A DNA stretch of 64,000 bases from Basfia succiniciproducens (GTDB lineage Bacteria; Pseudomonadota; Gammaproteobacteria; Enterobacterales; Pasteurellaceae): NCBI RefSeq assembly GCF_011455875.1, contig NZ_CP015031.1, forward strand, positions 1,159,405 to 1,223,404, in the 5' to 3' direction. A program made the translations under genes and the position numbers. Shown piece after piece: positions 18,587 to 30,876 of this stretch; position 1 is the first letter of the stretch; each line of letters starts with the position of its first letter. The notes beneath the pieces were generated by a model. It was not told where the DNA came from and did not search any database. It worked only from the letters and a program-made list of their open reading frames with translations.

Positions 18587-21451
18587 TTAAAGATTCTCAA
18601 TACTCAAATATTGCGCTCTGAGTTTCTCTAAACCTTCTTGATAATCCTGCATTTTTTCGCGCTCTTTGGCAATCACCGCTTCCGGCGCTTTGGCGACGAA
18701 AGCTTCATTACCGAGTTTACCTTCAATACGTTTCACCTCGCCAATCAATTTCTCGATTTCTTTATTTAAGCGGGCGAGTTCCGTATCCTTATTAATGAAA
18801 CCGGCCATTGGCACCAGCAATTCCGCACTACCCACCAGTTTAGCTACGGAAAGCGGCGCTTCCTCGTCTTGCGCCAACACTTTCACACTGTCTAATTTCG
18901 CCATAATCTGCATTAAAGTGCGGTTGTTTTCCAACGTTTTTTGTTCCGTATCGGGAAGATTGCGTAACAATAAATCCAAACCTTTGCTCGGCGCAATGTT
19001 AGATTCCGCGCGAATATTACGCACCGCCGTAATCACTTCTTTAATCCAGCTGATTTGCGCGACCGCCTCATCATTAACTAAAGCCTCGTCAAACGCCGGG
19101 AACGGTTGAGTCATAATGGTTTCACCTTCCACGCCGGCAAAATCTTTCACTTTTTGCCAGATTTCTTCGGTGATAAACGGAATCAACGGATGAGCTAAAC
19201 GCAATAATTTTTCTAATACATTCACCAAAGTGAAACTTGCCGCACGTATTTGCGCGTCCGTACCATTGGCAAATACCGGTTTGGTTAATTCCAAATACCA
19301 GTCGCAGAATTGGTTCCAGGTGAATTCGTAAAGTTCCGTCGCCGCTAAATCGAAACGGTATTGATCCAACGCATTACGGAAATTTTGCACCGTCTTATTG
19401 AATTCCGCCTGGATCCATTTATCCGCCAACGACAATTCGCGCTCGCCAGTACTGAGATCCAATTTATCGTTGGTTAACACAAAACGGCTGGCATTCCACA
19501 ATTTGTTGCAGAAATTGCGGTAACCTTCCAAACGTTTCATATCCCAGTTGATATCGCGACCGGTTGAAGCCAGCGCCGATAAGGTAAAACGCAACGCGTC
19601 CGTACCATGTGGCTGAATACCTTCGGGAAACTCTTTTTTGGTGGCTTTGGCGATTTTTTCCGCTAACTGCGGCTGCATCATATTGCCCGTACGTTTTGCC
19701 AATAAGGATTCAAGGTCGATACCGTCGATCATATCCAACGGATCGATAACGTTACCTTTGGATTTCGACATTTTTTGTCCTTGCTCATCGCGGATCAAAC
19801 CGGTAACGTATACGGTTTTGAACGGTACTTGCGGTTTGCCGTTTTCATCTTTGATGAAGTGCATGGTCATCATAATCATGCGAGCCACCCAGAAGAAAAT
19901 AATGTCGAAACCGGTAATTAACACATTGGTCGGATGGAACATCGCCAATTCTTTGGTTTGTTGCGGCCAGCCGAGGGTTGAGAACGTCCATAACGCCGAT
20001 GAAAACCACGTATCTAACACGTCTTCATCTTGGCGCAACGCCACGCTTGAATTCAAACCGTTTTTCGACCGCACATCTTCCTCGCTGCGACCTACATATA
20101 CATTACCTTGTTCGTCATACCACGCTGGAATGCGGTGCCCCCACCAAAGTTGGCGGGAAATACACCAGTCCTGAATGTCGCGCATCCAGGAATAATAAAG
20201 ATTTTCATATTGCTTCGGCACGAATTGAATTTCGCCCTCTTCCACCGCTTTAATTGCCGTTTCCGCCAACGGTTTGACCGACACATACCATTGGTCTGTC
20301 AACATCGGCTCAATCGGCACGCCGCCGCGATCGCCGTAAGGCACTTTTAAATCATGAGGTTGGATTTTTTCCAATAAACCTAAGCTGTCGAAATCCGCTA
20401 CCACTTTTTTACGGGCGGCAAAACGTTCTAAACCGCGGTAATCTTGCGGAATCTCCGCTTCATAAGTGGTTAGCGGTTGACCGTCCGTACCGATAATTTC
20501 CGCTTCTTCGCGAATATCCGCATTAAAGGTCATCACATTCACCATCGGTAAATTATGACGTTTACCCACTTCATAGTCGTTAAAATCGTGAGCCGGAGTG
20601 ATTTTCACCACGCCGGTACCGAATTCGCGATCCACATATTCGTCGGCGACAATAGGAATTTCACGGTTAGCAAGCGGCAGAATCACTGTTTTGCCGATAA
20701 GCGATTGATAACGTTCGTCTTCCGGATGAACGGCAACGGCGGTATCCCCCAACACGGTTTCAGGACGTGTGGTCGCCACTACCAAATAATCCAAGCCTTC
20801 CGCGGTTTTCGCACCCTTTGCCAACGGATAGCGGAAATGCCATAAACTGCCTTTGGATTCCTTGTTTTCCACTTCAAGGTCGGAAATCGCGGTATGTAAC
20901 TTCGGATCCCAGTTCACTAAGCGTTTACCGCGATAAATTAAGCCTTCTTCATGCAAACGTACGAATACCTCTTTCACCGCTTCGGATAATCCTTCGTCCA
21001 TAGTAAAACGTTCGCGTTCCCAGTCGATGGAATTCCCTAAACGGCGCATTTGCTGACTGATTGTACCGCCCGAATAAGCTTTCCAATCCCAGATTTTTTC
21101 AATAAATGCCTCACGACCGTAATCGTGGCGCGTTTTATTTTCTTCCGCCGCAATTTTACGTTCCACCACCATTTGGGTGGCGATACCCGCATGGTCGGTT
21201 CCCGCCTGCCATAAAGTGTTGTCGCCTTGCATACGATGATAACGAATCAAAGTATCCATTAAAGTTTGTTGAAACGCATGCCCCATATGCAACGACCCCG
21301 TTACGTTCGGCGGCGGAATGGCAATAGAATAACTCGGACGCCCCGCATCATAAGAGGGTTTAAAATACCCTTTCTGTTCCCAGTGGTTATAAAGTGCCTG
21401 TTCTACGGCCGACGCATCGAAACGGTCCGCCATTTGTAGTTTTTGTGTCAT
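18587..21451 (-). CDS. valS: valine--tRNA ligase
   Basis: Class I synthetase charging tRNA-Val, with an editing domain that removes misactivated threonine. The 954-residue product (E. coli 951) has the HIGH-type signature [12 protein letters not shown] near residue 50, the CP1 editing domain (about 190-350, with [16 protein letters not shown]), KMSKSKGN in the catalytic core, the anticodon-binding helices, and the C-terminal coiled coil (about 890-950, Glu/Lys-rich) typical of ValRS. holC lies upstream on the same strand, 125 bp away, as in the E. coli pepA-holC-valS order. Confidence 0.97.
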   Translation of the reverse strand: MTQKLQMADRFDASAVEQALYNHWEQKGYFKPSYDAGRPSYSIAIPPPNVTGSLHMGHAFQQTLMDTLIRYHRMQGDNTLWQAGTDHAGIATQMVVERKIAAEENKTRHDYGREAFIEKIWDWKAYSGGTISQQMRRLGNSIDWERERFTMDEGLSEAVKEVFVRLHEEGLIYRGKRLVNWDPKLHTAISDLEVENKESKGSLWHFRYPLAKGAKTAEGLDYLVVATTRPETVLGDTAVAVHPEDERYQSLIGKTVILPLANREIPIVADEYVDREFGTGVVKITPAHDFNDYEVGKRHNLPMVNVMTFNADIREEAEIIGTDGQPLTTYEAEIPQDYRGLERFAARKKVVADFDSLGLLEKIQPHDLKVPYGDRGGVPIEPMLTDQWYVSVKPLAETAIKAVEEGEIQFVPKQYENLYYSWMRDIQDWCISRQLWWGHRIPAWYDEQGNVYVGRSEEDVRSKNGLNSSVALRQDEDVLDTWFSSALWTFSTLGWPQQTKELAMFHPTNVLITGFDIIFFWVARMIMMTMHFIKDENGKPQVPFKTVYVTGLIRDEQGQKMSKSKGNVIDPLDMIDGIDLESLLAKRTGNMMQPQLAEKIAKATKKEFPEGIQPHGTDALRFTLSALASTGRDINWDMKRLEGYRNFCNKLWNASRFVLTNDKLDLSTGERELSLADKWIQAEFNKTVQNFRNALDQYRFDLAATELYEFTWNQFCDWYLELTKPVFANGTDAQIRAASFTLVNVLEKLLRLAHPLIPFITEEIWQKVKDFAGVEGETIMTQPFPAFDEALVNDEAVAQISWIKEVITAVRNIRAESNIAPSKGLDLLLRNLPDTEQKTLENNRTLMQIMAKLDSVKVLAQDEEAPLSVAKLVGSAELLVPMAGFINKDTELARLNKEIEKLIGEVKRIEGKLGNEAFVAKAPEAVIAKEREKMQDYQEGLEKLRAQYLSIENL

Positions 21452-21466
21452 TATATTTTCTCTATC

Positions 21467-21489
21467 GGTAGGGTGGGATTTATCCCACC
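21467..21489. repeat. GTAGGGTGGGAT-type hairpin repeat
   Basis: GGTAGGGTGGGAT and ATCCCACC make a short hairpin between holC and valS. The same words occur at 51763-51821 between afuB and afuC, so this is a dispersed intergenic element. Confidence 0.55.
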
Positions 21490-21576
21490 GGGTATTAGGT
21501 ATGATATGACGGCATAATTCCCGACATCATCATTGTATTATCAAATCTCCCGAGTGCGGTCAAAATTTCAAAAGTT

Positions 21577-22020
21577 TTAGGCTTTTTCCATCACCATTTC
21601 AAAACCGAGCTGGCGATAAAGTTTGTAGCGTTCGCGCGCCACAGCCTTCCGCTCTTCTTCCGCGGGGACGAAGTCGATCACATGATTAAAACTTTGTGCA
21701 TAATCGGGTACGTTATTTTGCAATGAAATCAATAAATCGCGGCGTTGCGCGTTACGCTTGCCCTGCCATGAAATTTCAATCGGCGTCGCATAATTGGTGA
21801 TTTCGCCGGAAAGATTATGTGGCACGAACTGTTCCGCATCGCGTTGCCATAGCGCCTCATCCAAATTTAAGGCTTGCTCTTCCGTTTCACAGGCAATTAA
21901 CACCTTTTTACCCAAACGCCAAGCATCCGCAGCTAAATTACAAGCTAACGCTTCCGTCGCAGAAAGCGCGTTATCGGCTTGTGTCTTTTCGATTAAATAA
22001 AATTGGGCTTGTTTCGGCAT
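21577..22020 (-). CDS. holC: DNA polymerase III chi subunit HolC
   Basis: Chi links the clamp loader to SSB and, through psi (HolD), to the tau/gamma subunits. The 147-residue product matches the family in length and has the conserved start QFYLIE, ACNLAADAWRLGKKVLIACETEEQALNLDEALWQ, and FVPHNLSGE. The psi gene holD is also in this window, at 54158. It precedes valS on the same strand. The neighbourly pepA of E. coli is displaced to 10092. Confidence 0.92.
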   Translation of the reverse strand: MPKQAQFYLIEKTQADNALSATEALACNLAADAWRLGKKVLIACETEEQALNLDEALWQRDAEQFVPHNLSGEITNYATPIEISWQGKRNAQRRDLLISLQNNVPDYAQSFNHVIDFVPAEEERKAVARERYKLYRQLGFEMVMEKA

Positions 22021-22168
22021 TTTGAATTCATTTTTTTCAGTAAAAAAGATAGCCGGAGAATTCTAGCGAAAAATGCTTAAAAGATAAAGTTTTTTGCTTG
22101 TATAAGCATTAGTTTCGCACTAGACTTACCAACTGATTTTTTTCAAGCTATTTATAAGAATTAAAACC

Positions 22169-24444
<2,276 letters not shown>

Positions 24445-24463
24445 TTTTATATAATCCAAAGGA

Positions 24464-24486
24464 GCGTATCCTATACGCTCTTTCTC
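24464..24486 (+). terminator. terminator after tgt
   Basis: GAGCGTAT, CCT, ATACGCTC is a perfect 8-bp stem with a 3-base loop, followed by TTTCT. It lies 20 bp after the tgt stop codon. Confidence 0.8.
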
Positions 24487-24495
24487 GATCTTTTT

Positions 24496-24513
24496 GGGCG
24501 TAATGATACGCCC
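24496..24513. repeat. GGGCGTA-type hairpin before the hemerythrin gene
   Basis: GGGCGTA, ATGA, TACGCCC is a perfect 7-bp stem with a 4-base loop, 13 bp upstream of the ATG at 24527. The same stem motif occurs at 49630-49647, 31 bp upstream of afuB. Confidence 0.55.
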
Positions 24514-24526
24514 TACAGGAAATGTT

Positions 24527-25057
24527 ATGATCAACATCCAACCATCCGCCCTCATGCAATCCGCCACTTGGGCACAACCCATCGAAATGCTGTTTGCCTG
24601 TCACGGTCGGGTAAAAAATTTCTGTCGTCAACTGGGTATGTTGCCGGATTATTTGGCTGAAAACGGCGTAAATCAAGCGGTTAAAAATGACGTTAAACAA
24701 ATCATTACCTACTTTAATGTCGCCGCTCCTCTGCACCATAAGGATGAAGAATCGGATTTTTTCCCCGCTCTTTTGCACTATGTACCTGAAGCGAAAACCG
24801 ATATTCTGAAGCTTGAAGCGGAACATATCGGCATTCACGGAATTTGGGAACAATTAGGCGTTCAATTGCAGGAACTGATTGATGAAAAACGCACGACTAT
24901 TGAGCAAAACCTGCTGGATGACTATCGCGCCGCCTATGAACGCCATATTGCCTTAGAAGAACCTTTATTCGAATTAGGACAAAAGCATATTCCGGCGGAA
25001 CAATTAACCGCCATGGGAAAAATTATGGCGGAACGGCGCAAAGTGAAAAATTCTTAA
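24527..25057 (+). CDS. hemerythrin-domain (HHE) protein
   Basis: Predicted di-iron four-helix-bundle protein of 176 residues; related proteins bind oxygen or NO or act in iron-sulfur cluster repair. Candidate iron ligands appear in the expected spacing: FACHGRV, HHKDEESDFFP, LEAEHIGIHG, and ERHIALEEPLF. I start at ATG 24527 (ACAGGAAATGTTATG gives a ribosome binding site); an earlier in-frame ATG at 24494 lies inside a hairpin repeat. It sits between tgt and a TusA-like gene. Exact role unknown. Confidence 0.8.
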   Translation: MINIQPSALMQSATWAQPIEMLFACHGRVKNFCRQLGMLPDYLAENGVNQAVKNDVKQIITYFNVAAPLHHKDEESDFFPALLHYVPEAKTDILKLEAEHIGIHGIWEQLGVQLQELIDEKRTTIEQNLLDDYRAAYERHIALEEPLFELGQKHIPAEQLTAMGKIMAERRKVKNS

Positions 25058-25074
25058 AAAAACGACCGCACTTT

Positions 25075-25293
25075 ATGCAATATCGATTGGATTTAACCGG
25101 CTATATTTGCCCGCTTCCGCTGTTAATGGCAAGACAAGTACTTGATAAATTGGAAAAAGGCGCCATATTAACATTGTTTTTGAATCATACGAGTGCCGTA
25201 ACTGATTTTGTTTCGCTCTGTGAGCAACAGGGGTATCAGCTTATTTCTACTGAAAATTCAGCCGACAAATTTATTCTGACTATCAAGAAATAA
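25075..25293 (+). CDS. TusA/SirA-family sulfur-carrier-like protein
   Basis: A 72-residue product with the family's N-terminal CPLP motif (LTGYICPLPLLMARQVLDKL), where the Cys carries persulfide sulfur in TusA. It has the beta-alpha-beta-alpha-beta pattern of the fold (TLFLN, FVSLCEQQGYQL, FILTIKK). It could be a true TusA or a YedF-like relative. It follows the hemerythrin gene by 17 bp. The ATG overlaps the tail of a USS (ACCGCACTTTATG), so no normal Shine-Dalgarno is present and initiation may depend on upstream translation. Confidence 0.8.
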   Translation: MQYRLDLTGYICPLPLLMARQVLDKLEKGAILTLFLNHTSAVTDFVSLCEQQGYQLISTENSADKFILTIKK

Positions 25294-25407
25294 AGTGCGT
25301 TAAATTTTTCAAGAGATTTACAATATCATTTTCACATTCCATTGATTTTATGGTATTTTAGCCACCGTTTTCTTTAAATATCAACTCAACTTTATAAGGA
25401 ATATAAA

Positions 25408-25707
25408 ATGGACGCACAACAAGGCAGCCCAATGTCAATGCTTATTATTTTTGCAATTTTCGGTTTGATCTTCTACTTTATGATCTATCGTCCGCAAGCA
25501 AAACGTAATAAAGAACATCGTCAATTAATGTCACAATTGGCGAAAGGTACCGAAGTGTTAACTTCCGGCGGTTTGGTCGGCAAAATTACTAAAGTAACGG
25601 CAGACAGCGATATGGTTGTTATTGCATTAAACGAAACTAATGAAGTAACTATCAAACGTGATTTTATTGTTGCCGTATTACCGAAAGGCTCAATTAAATC
25701 TCTTTAA
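25408..25707 (+). CDS. yajC: Sec translocon accessory subunit YajC
   Basis: Small membrane protein that associates with SecDF-YidC. The 99-residue product has one N-terminal transmembrane helix (about 10-30, MLIIFAIFGLIFYFMIY), then RPQAKRNKEHRQL and the soluble domain with TSGGLVGKITKV. AAGGA lies before the ATG. First gene of yajC-secD-secF. Confidence 0.95.
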   Translation: MDAQQGSPMSMLIIFAIFGLIFYFMIYRPQAKRNKEHRQLMSQLAKGTEVLTSGGLVGKITKVTADSDMVVIALNETNEVTIKRDFIVAVLPKGSIKSL

Positions 25708-25740
25708 TTTTTTATTATTCCTCAAGGGGAAAGTTAAGCT

Positions 25741-27591
25741 ATGTTAAATCGCTACCCTTTATGGAAGAATCTAATGGTGATCCTTGTGATCGCCATTGGC
25801 GTTTTATACGCGCTTCCAAATATTTACGGTGAGGATCCGGCGGTCCAAATTTCGGGTACCAGAGGACAAACCGCCACCGAAACAACTCTAACCGATGTAC
25901 AGACATTATTAACATCAAATCAACTGGAACCTAAATCTATCAAATTAGAAGAAGGTTCGATTCTTGCTCGTTTTCACAATACCGACGACCAGTTACTTGC
26001 TAAAGATAAAATTACTGAAAAATTAGGTCAGTCTTATTCCGTTGCGCTCAATCTTGCTCCTTCAACACCTGCTTGGTTAAGCAGCATCGGCGGCAACCCG
26101 ATGAAATGGGGGCTTGATTTACGCGGCGGGGTTCGTTTTCTGATGGAAGTGGATATGAATACGGCACTGTCTAAACGTCAGGAACAATTACAGGACAGTT
26201 TACGCACGGAATTACGCAAAGAAAAAATCCAGTATTCCGCAATTAAAAATACGGATAACTTCGGTACCGGTGTAACCTTAGTAAAACCGGAACAATTATC
26301 CGATGCCGGCCGTTTTTTACGTAAACAGCACCCGAATTTAAATATTACCGAGTCCGCCGATAACACATTAAATCTGGCTTTATCGGAACAGGCACTAACC
26401 GAAGCGCGTGAAAATGCTGTAGAACAAAACCTGGGCATTTTACGTAAACGGGTGGAAGAACTTGGTGTTTCCGAAGCGGTTATTCAACGCCAGGGTGCGG
26501 AACGTATCGTTGTTGAATTGCCGGGGATTCAGGATACCGCCCGGGCAAAAGAAATTTTAGGAGCGACCGCCACCTTAGAGTTCCGCCTTGTGAACCAAAA
26601 TGTCAGTCCTGAAGCTATGGCGCGTAATATTGTGCCGACGGATACCGAAGTCAAATTTATGCGTGACGGTCAGCCGGTAGCGTTATTTAAACGCGCGGTA
26701 CTCGGCGGCGAACATATTACCAATGCAAGTTCCGGGCTTGATCAACAAACCTCCCGTCCTCAGGTTAGCGTAACCTTAGACAGCGAAGGCGGCGAGATTA
26801 TGGCTGATACAACCCGCTTAAACATCAAAAAACCGATGGCTACTTTATATGTTGAATATAAAGACAGCGGTAAAAAAGATGAAAACGGTAAAGTTATCCT
26901 AGAAAAACATGAAGAAGTGATTAACGTGGCAACCATTCAGGGTCGTTTCGGCAGTCAGTTCCAAATTACGGGAATCGACAGCCCCGCCGAAGCACAAAAT
27001 CTTTCCGTGCTATTACGTTCCGGTGCTTTAACCGCACCGATTCAGATTGTTGAAGAACGTACGGTCGGCCCGTCTTTAGGTGCGCAAAACGTGGCGCAAG
27101 GCTTAAATGCGGGGCTTTGGGGGTTGGCGATAGTGATCGTTTTCTGTCTGGTTTTCTACAAAGTTTTCGGTTTAGTGGCAAGTTTAGCCTTATGTGCAAA
27201 CATGGTGCTTGTGGTCGGGTTAATGTCATTGCTTCCGGGCGCGACGCTGACCATGCCTGGTATTGCGGGTATTATCCTGTCCGTTGGGATGTCGGTGGAC
27301 GCCAACGTACTGATTTTTGAGCGGATCAAAGAAGAACTGCGCAACGGCCGTCCTATCCAACAAGCCATTAACGAAGGTTATAACGGAGCCTGGACATCCA
27401 TTTTCGATGCCAACCTCACTACCATTTTAACCTCTATCGTCCTTTATGCGGTAGGTACCGGCCCGGTTAAAGGCTTTGCCGTAACCCTTGCATTAGGTGT
27501 GGCAATCTCAATGTTTACCGCTATTACCGGCACGCGTATGCTGATAAACTGGATTTACGGCGGTAAACGTGTTGAGAAATTATCAATTTAG
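25741..27591 (+). CDS. secD: protein translocase subunit SecD
   Basis: Proton-driven subunit that pulls secreted proteins into the periplasm with SecF. The 616-residue product has a first helix (about 10-28), the large periplasmic P1 head domain (about 30-440, with GLDLRGGVRFLMEVD and ILRKRVEELGVSEAVIQRQG), then five helices with LPGATLTMPGIAGIILSVGM, SVDANVLIFERIKEEL and FDANLTTILTSIVLY. Length equals E. coli SecD (615). Gap to secF is 9 bp. Confidence 0.97.
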   Translation: MLNRYPLWKNLMVILVIAIGVLYALPNIYGEDPAVQISGTRGQTATETTLTDVQTLLTSNQLEPKSIKLEEGSILARFHNTDDQLLAKDKITEKLGQSYSVALNLAPSTPAWLSSIGGNPMKWGLDLRGGVRFLMEVDMNTALSKRQEQLQDSLRTELRKEKIQYSAIKNTDNFGTGVTLVKPEQLSDAGRFLRKQHPNLNITESADNTLNLALSEQALTEARENAVEQNLGILRKRVEELGVSEAVIQRQGAERIVVELPGIQDTARAKEILGATATLEFRLVNQNVSPEAMARNIVPTDTEVKFMRDGQPVALFKRAVLGGEHITNASSGLDQQTSRPQVSVTLDSEGGEIMADTTRLNIKKPMATLYVEYKDSGKKDENGKVILEKHEEVINVATIQGRFGSQFQITGIDSPAEAQNLSVLLRSGALTAPIQIVEERTVGPSLGAQNVAQGLNAGLWGLAIVIVFCLVFYKVFGLVASLALCANMVLVVGLMSLLPGATLTMPGIAGIILSVGMSVDANVLIFERIKEELRNGRPIQQAINEGYNGAWTSIFDANLTTILTSIVLYAVGTGPVKGFAVTLALGVAISMFTAITGTRMLINWIYGGKRVEKLSI

Positions 27592-27600
27592 GAAATAGCC

Positions 27601-28569
27601 ATGACTGTAACGACAAATACAAAACAAAAACACGAGTATAAAGGAATCGGGCTACCGTTTAGCCTGGTTCACTTTATGAAATATCGTAAATTCGGTTATT
27701 TATTCTCAATTATAGTGATTGCACTGAGCTTATTTTCCATTTTTACGAAAGGCTTTAACTGGGGATTGGACTTCACCGGCGGCGTGATTATTGATACCCA
27801 CTTCTCCCAACCGGCGGATCTTGAACATGTACGCAGTACCTTAAAAACCGGCGGTATTGAAAGTGCGCTGGTGCAAACGACGGGTAGTGCAAATGATGTT
27901 GCCATTCGTTTGCCCGCTTCAGCCAGCGATGCCAATATCGGTAATAATATTAAAAATATGATGACCTCATTGGATAAAGATATCCAAATCCGCAGTGTTG
28001 AATTCGTCGGACCAAATGTGGGCGAAGAACTGACCCAGGGTGCAATTTATGCTACTCTTGCCACTTTAATTTTATTATTGGCTTACGTAGGAATGCGTTT
28101 TGAATGGCGCCTGGGTTTAGGCGGGATCTTGGGGCTCGCCCACGATGTTATCGTGACTATCGGATTGTTCTCCTTCCTGCAGATTGAAATCGACTTAACC
28201 TTTGTGGCGGCGATTTTAACGGTAGTCGGTTACTCGTTAAACGACAGTATTGTGGTATTCGACCGTGTGCGGGAAAACTTCCGCAAAATCCGCCGCTTAA
28301 GCTCGGAAGAAGTCATCAATATTTCTTTAACACAAACCTTATCAAGAACATTAATGACCTCGGTCACAACCTTGTTCGTGGTATTTTCGTTATTGTTTTT
28401 CGGCGGTCCGTCAATTTACAGTTTCTCCCTGGCGCTGTTAATCGGTATCGGTTTTGGTACTTATTCGTCCATCTTCGTTGCCATTGCCCTTGCCTTCGAT
28501 TTCGGTTTAGACCGTGAACACATGGTTGTAAAAGTTGTGGAAAAAGAAGACTTCCAGGAAGGCTTATAA
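27601..28569 (+). CDS. secF: protein translocase subunit SecF
   Basis: Partner of SecD in the RND-type SecDF pump. The 322-residue product has a first helix (about 32-50), GLDFTGGVIIDTHFSQ at the start of the periplasmic P4 domain, and five C-terminal helices with GYSLNDSIVVFDRVREN and TSVTTLFVVFSLLFFGG. Length matches E. coli SecF (323). Two terminators in tandem follow (28590-28621 and 28639-28665). Confidence 0.97.
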   Translation: MTVTTNTKQKHEYKGIGLPFSLVHFMKYRKFGYLFSIIVIALSLFSIFTKGFNWGLDFTGGVIIDTHFSQPADLEHVRSTLKTGGIESALVQTTGSANDVAIRLPASASDANIGNNIKNMMTSLDKDIQIRSVEFVGPNVGEELTQGAIYATLATLILLLAYVGMRFEWRLGLGGILGLAHDVIVTIGLFSFLQIEIDLTFVAAILTVVGYSLNDSIVVFDRVRENFRKIRRLSSEEVINISLTQTLSRTLMTSVTTLFVVFSLLFFGGPSIYSFSLALLIGIGFGTYSSIFVAIALAFDFGLDREHMVVKVVEKEDFQEGL

Positions 28570-28589
28570 GCAAAAATCACGAAAAATCT

Positions 28590-28621
28590 ACCGCACTTTT
28601 TCCAAAAAGTGCGGTCTAATT
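28590..28621 (+). terminator. inverted-USS terminator after secF
   Basis: ACCGCACTTTTT, CC, AAAAAGTGCGGT is a perfect 12-bp stem with a 2-base centre, followed by CTAATTT. Confidence 0.75.
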
Positions 28622-28638
28622 TAACGGAATTTCATAAG

Positions 28639-28665
28639 ACCCGATACTACATCGGGTTTTATTTT
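28639..28665 (+). terminator. second terminator after secF
   Basis: ACCCGAT, ACTAC, ATCGGGT followed by TTTATTTTT. It has no uptake signal and is a conventional intrinsic terminator backing up the one before it. Confidence 0.8.
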
Positions 28666-28733
28666 TATATTAGGGCCGTTTATCTTTTATAAGCGGATCC
28701 TACTGTCTGACAAATCAAGCAAATAGGGCTCTT

Positions 28734-30842
28734 ATGAACTTTTCTCGCTACGCACTCGCGCTATTCTCTTTCGGCGCCGTTATGCCGGTCATTGCGGCGG
28801 AACAATCTTTGTCACAACAACGTGAAATCTATCAAAAAATCAACCAATTACTCAGCATCTCACAAAGCGAAAACACGCAAAATATCGCCAAAGCGTTGCT
28901 TGATGAAATGAAAGACTATCCGCTTTATCCCTATGCCGAATACAAGCTTATCAGCAGTAATTTGGCTAATACGGATTTCGCCCAAATTGAAGCCTACCTA
29001 CAACGCCGGAAGGATTTCCCGCTTGCTAAAAATCTGACTAAACAATGGGTTATACAACACCAAAGTAATCAGGACTGGCAAGGTATTTTAGCCAATCAAG
29101 ACAAACTGCCTAAAGATATTGTCAGCCAATGCGCACTGTTACAGGCAAAATCGCCAATCTCACCGGTGATCGATACGAATAATCAGAATGCGCTGAAAAG
29201 TGCGGTCAATTCCGCCCAAATTTTAACTGAAAAAGCCGAACATCCGTTACCGCAGGCGGAGCTGGAAAAATTATGGTTAACAGGAAACAGCTTGCCAAAA
29301 GCTTGTGATCCAATCTTAAACCAATGGAATCAAACGGGCGGTCTAACGGCAGATCTGATTCGCCGGCGCGCCGTTTTGGCGCTTGAGCAAGGTAATTCAG
29401 GCTTGTTGACCCATTTATCCGCGCAAACTCAGGATACCGGCTTACAAAACTGGCTTAAAACACTGGCTGCAATACAAAAAGCCCCGCAAAAACTGAAAGA
29501 TCCGGCAAATCCCTTTAACCCGGATAAATTAGAACCTAATACGCAAAACAAACGTATTGCAAAAGCCTTGTTTCCTTCTTTTGTCAGAACGATTAAAGAT
29601 AATGAAGTCGGCGATCCGCAAAGGTTGCTTGCACAGTTTGACGGTTGGGCAAAACGCTTTAATTTAACCGCGGAAGAAACAACCGATTGGGAAATTGCGG
29701 TCATCAGCCAATTATTTGACAGTCCGAACACCCTTTTACAGCAATGGCGAGATACGGAATTAAAAAATCTGAAAGCGGACAAATTAACCGAGCGCCGAAT
29801 CCGCATGGCAATCCGCAATAAAGAAGATATTAAGCCTTGGCTTACATTGCTTTCCGATAAGGCTAAAAATGCTGACGAATGGAAATATTGGACGGCCAAA
29901 ACCTTACAGCGTTCAACGGATAAAGCGGAACAAAATCAGGCTAATGCCTTATTGTCTTCCCTATTAAATCAACGGGGATTTTATCCGATGCTGGCGACAC
30001 AGGAGCTGGGAAGAACATACCAAATTAATTTACGGAATGAAGAAAATCTAGCAAAACCGACGGCTTCATCCAAACCGGAAAATCCAGCTCCGGCTAAACC
30101 TTCCGCGCAAGAGTTAACGGCGCAAAAATACGCTGCGGAATTAAGTCGCATTGAAGAACTGCGTATTTTGGCAGATACCAATAACATGAATACGGAATGG
30201 CGGAGTTTATTCGCCCGCGCAAATTTTGACGAGCAAATCGCCCTCACCGAATATGCGCGGGATAAGCAATGGTTTGATCTGCAGGTCGAAGGCACCATTT
30301 TAGCAAAAGCCTGGAATCATATCTCGCTGCGTTTGCCGAACGCTTATCCGCAATGGTTTGATTTGTTATTAAAAAACAAAAAAATCGACCGCACTTTTGC
30401 TATGGCGATTGCCCGTCAGGAAAGCGCCTGGAAACCTTATGTGACGTCTTCCGCCGATGCCCGGGGTTTAATGCAGTTATTACCAAGCACGGCGAAACTA
30501 ACGGCACAAAAAGCCGGCTTGCCTTACAGTAATGCCAATCAATTATATGACCCCTTCAATAATATTATGTTGGGAACTGCTCATTTGCAGGAATTACAGG
30601 ATAAATACGGCAATAACCGCATCTTAATTTCCGCCGCTTACAACGCGGGCGGCAGTCGGGTTGATCAATGGTTAGCCAAATCCGCCGGCAAACTAACCAT
30701 GGCGGAATTTGTCGCTTCAATTCCATTTTATGAAACCCGCGGTTATGTACAAAACGTCCTTGCTTATGATGCTTATTATCAATTATTGCAAAATAAAAAA
30801 GCACAAATCTTTGCCAATGAGGAATACAATAGATTATACTAG
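28734..30842 (+). CDS. slt: soluble lytic murein transglycosylase Slt
   Basis: Periplasmic enzyme that cleaves glycan strands to 1,6-anhydro ends. The 702-residue product has a signal peptide (cut near residue 21, VIA|AEQ), a long alpha-superhelical U/L region, and the C-terminal lysozyme-like domain (about 530-670). The catalytic Glu is in AIARQESAWKPYVTSSADA, followed by GLMQLLPSTA and ISAAYNAGGSRV. It is longer than E. coli Slt (645), partly from a Pro/Ala/Lys-rich stretch around 440-460 (KPTASSKPENPAPAKPSAQ). The trpR promoter and operator overlap its 3' end. Confidence 0.94.
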   Translation: MNFSRYALALFSFGAVMPVIAAEQSLSQQREIYQKINQLLSISQSENTQNIAKALLDEMKDYPLYPYAEYKLISSNLANTDFAQIEAYLQRRKDFPLAKNLTKQWVIQHQSNQDWQGILANQDKLPKDIVSQCALLQAKSPISPVIDTNNQNALKSAVNSAQILTEKAEHPLPQAELEKLWLTGNSLPKACDPILNQWNQTGGLTADLIRRRAVLALEQGNSGLLTHLSAQTQDTGLQNWLKTLAAIQKAPQKLKDPANPFNPDKLEPNTQNKRIAKALFPSFVRTIKDNEVGDPQRLLAQFDGWAKRFNLTAEETTDWEIAVISQLFDSPNTLLQQWRDTELKNLKADKLTERRIRMAIRNKEDIKPWLTLLSDKAKNADEWKYWTAKTLQRSTDKAEQNQANALLSSLLNQRGFYPMLATQELGRTYQINLRNEENLAKPTASSKPENPAPAKPSAQELTAQKYAAELSRIEELRILADTNNMNTEWRSLFARANFDEQIALTEYARDKQWFDLQVEGTILAKAWNHISLRLPNAYPQWFDLLLKNKKIDRTFAMAIARQESAWKPYVTSSADARGLMQLLPSTAKLTAQKAGLPYSNANQLYDPFNNIMLGTAHLQELQDKYGNNRILISAAYNAGGSRVDQWLAKSAGKLTMAEFVASIPFYETRGYVQNVLAYDAYYQLLQNKKAQIFANEEYNRLY
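30811..30840 (+). promoter_or_regulatory. trpR promoter inside the end of slt
   Basis: TTGCCA (30811-30816), 18 bp, then TATACT (30835-30840). It lies within the last codons of slt and gives trpR its own start. The -10 box is overlapped by the TrpR operator. Confidence 0.65.
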
Positions 30843-30853
30843 TTTAATAGTAT
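30836..30853. promoter_or_regulatory. TrpR operator (autoregulation)
   Basis: ATACTAGTTTAATAGTAT, with perfect outer arms ATACTA/TAGTAT, agrees in 14 of 18 positions with the palindromic trp operator GTACTAGTTAACTAGTAC. It covers the slt stop codon and the -10 box of trpR, the place expected for self-repression as known in E. coli. Confidence 0.75.
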
Positions 30854-30876
30854 GATAGAGAAAGCAAGGAGTTTTT

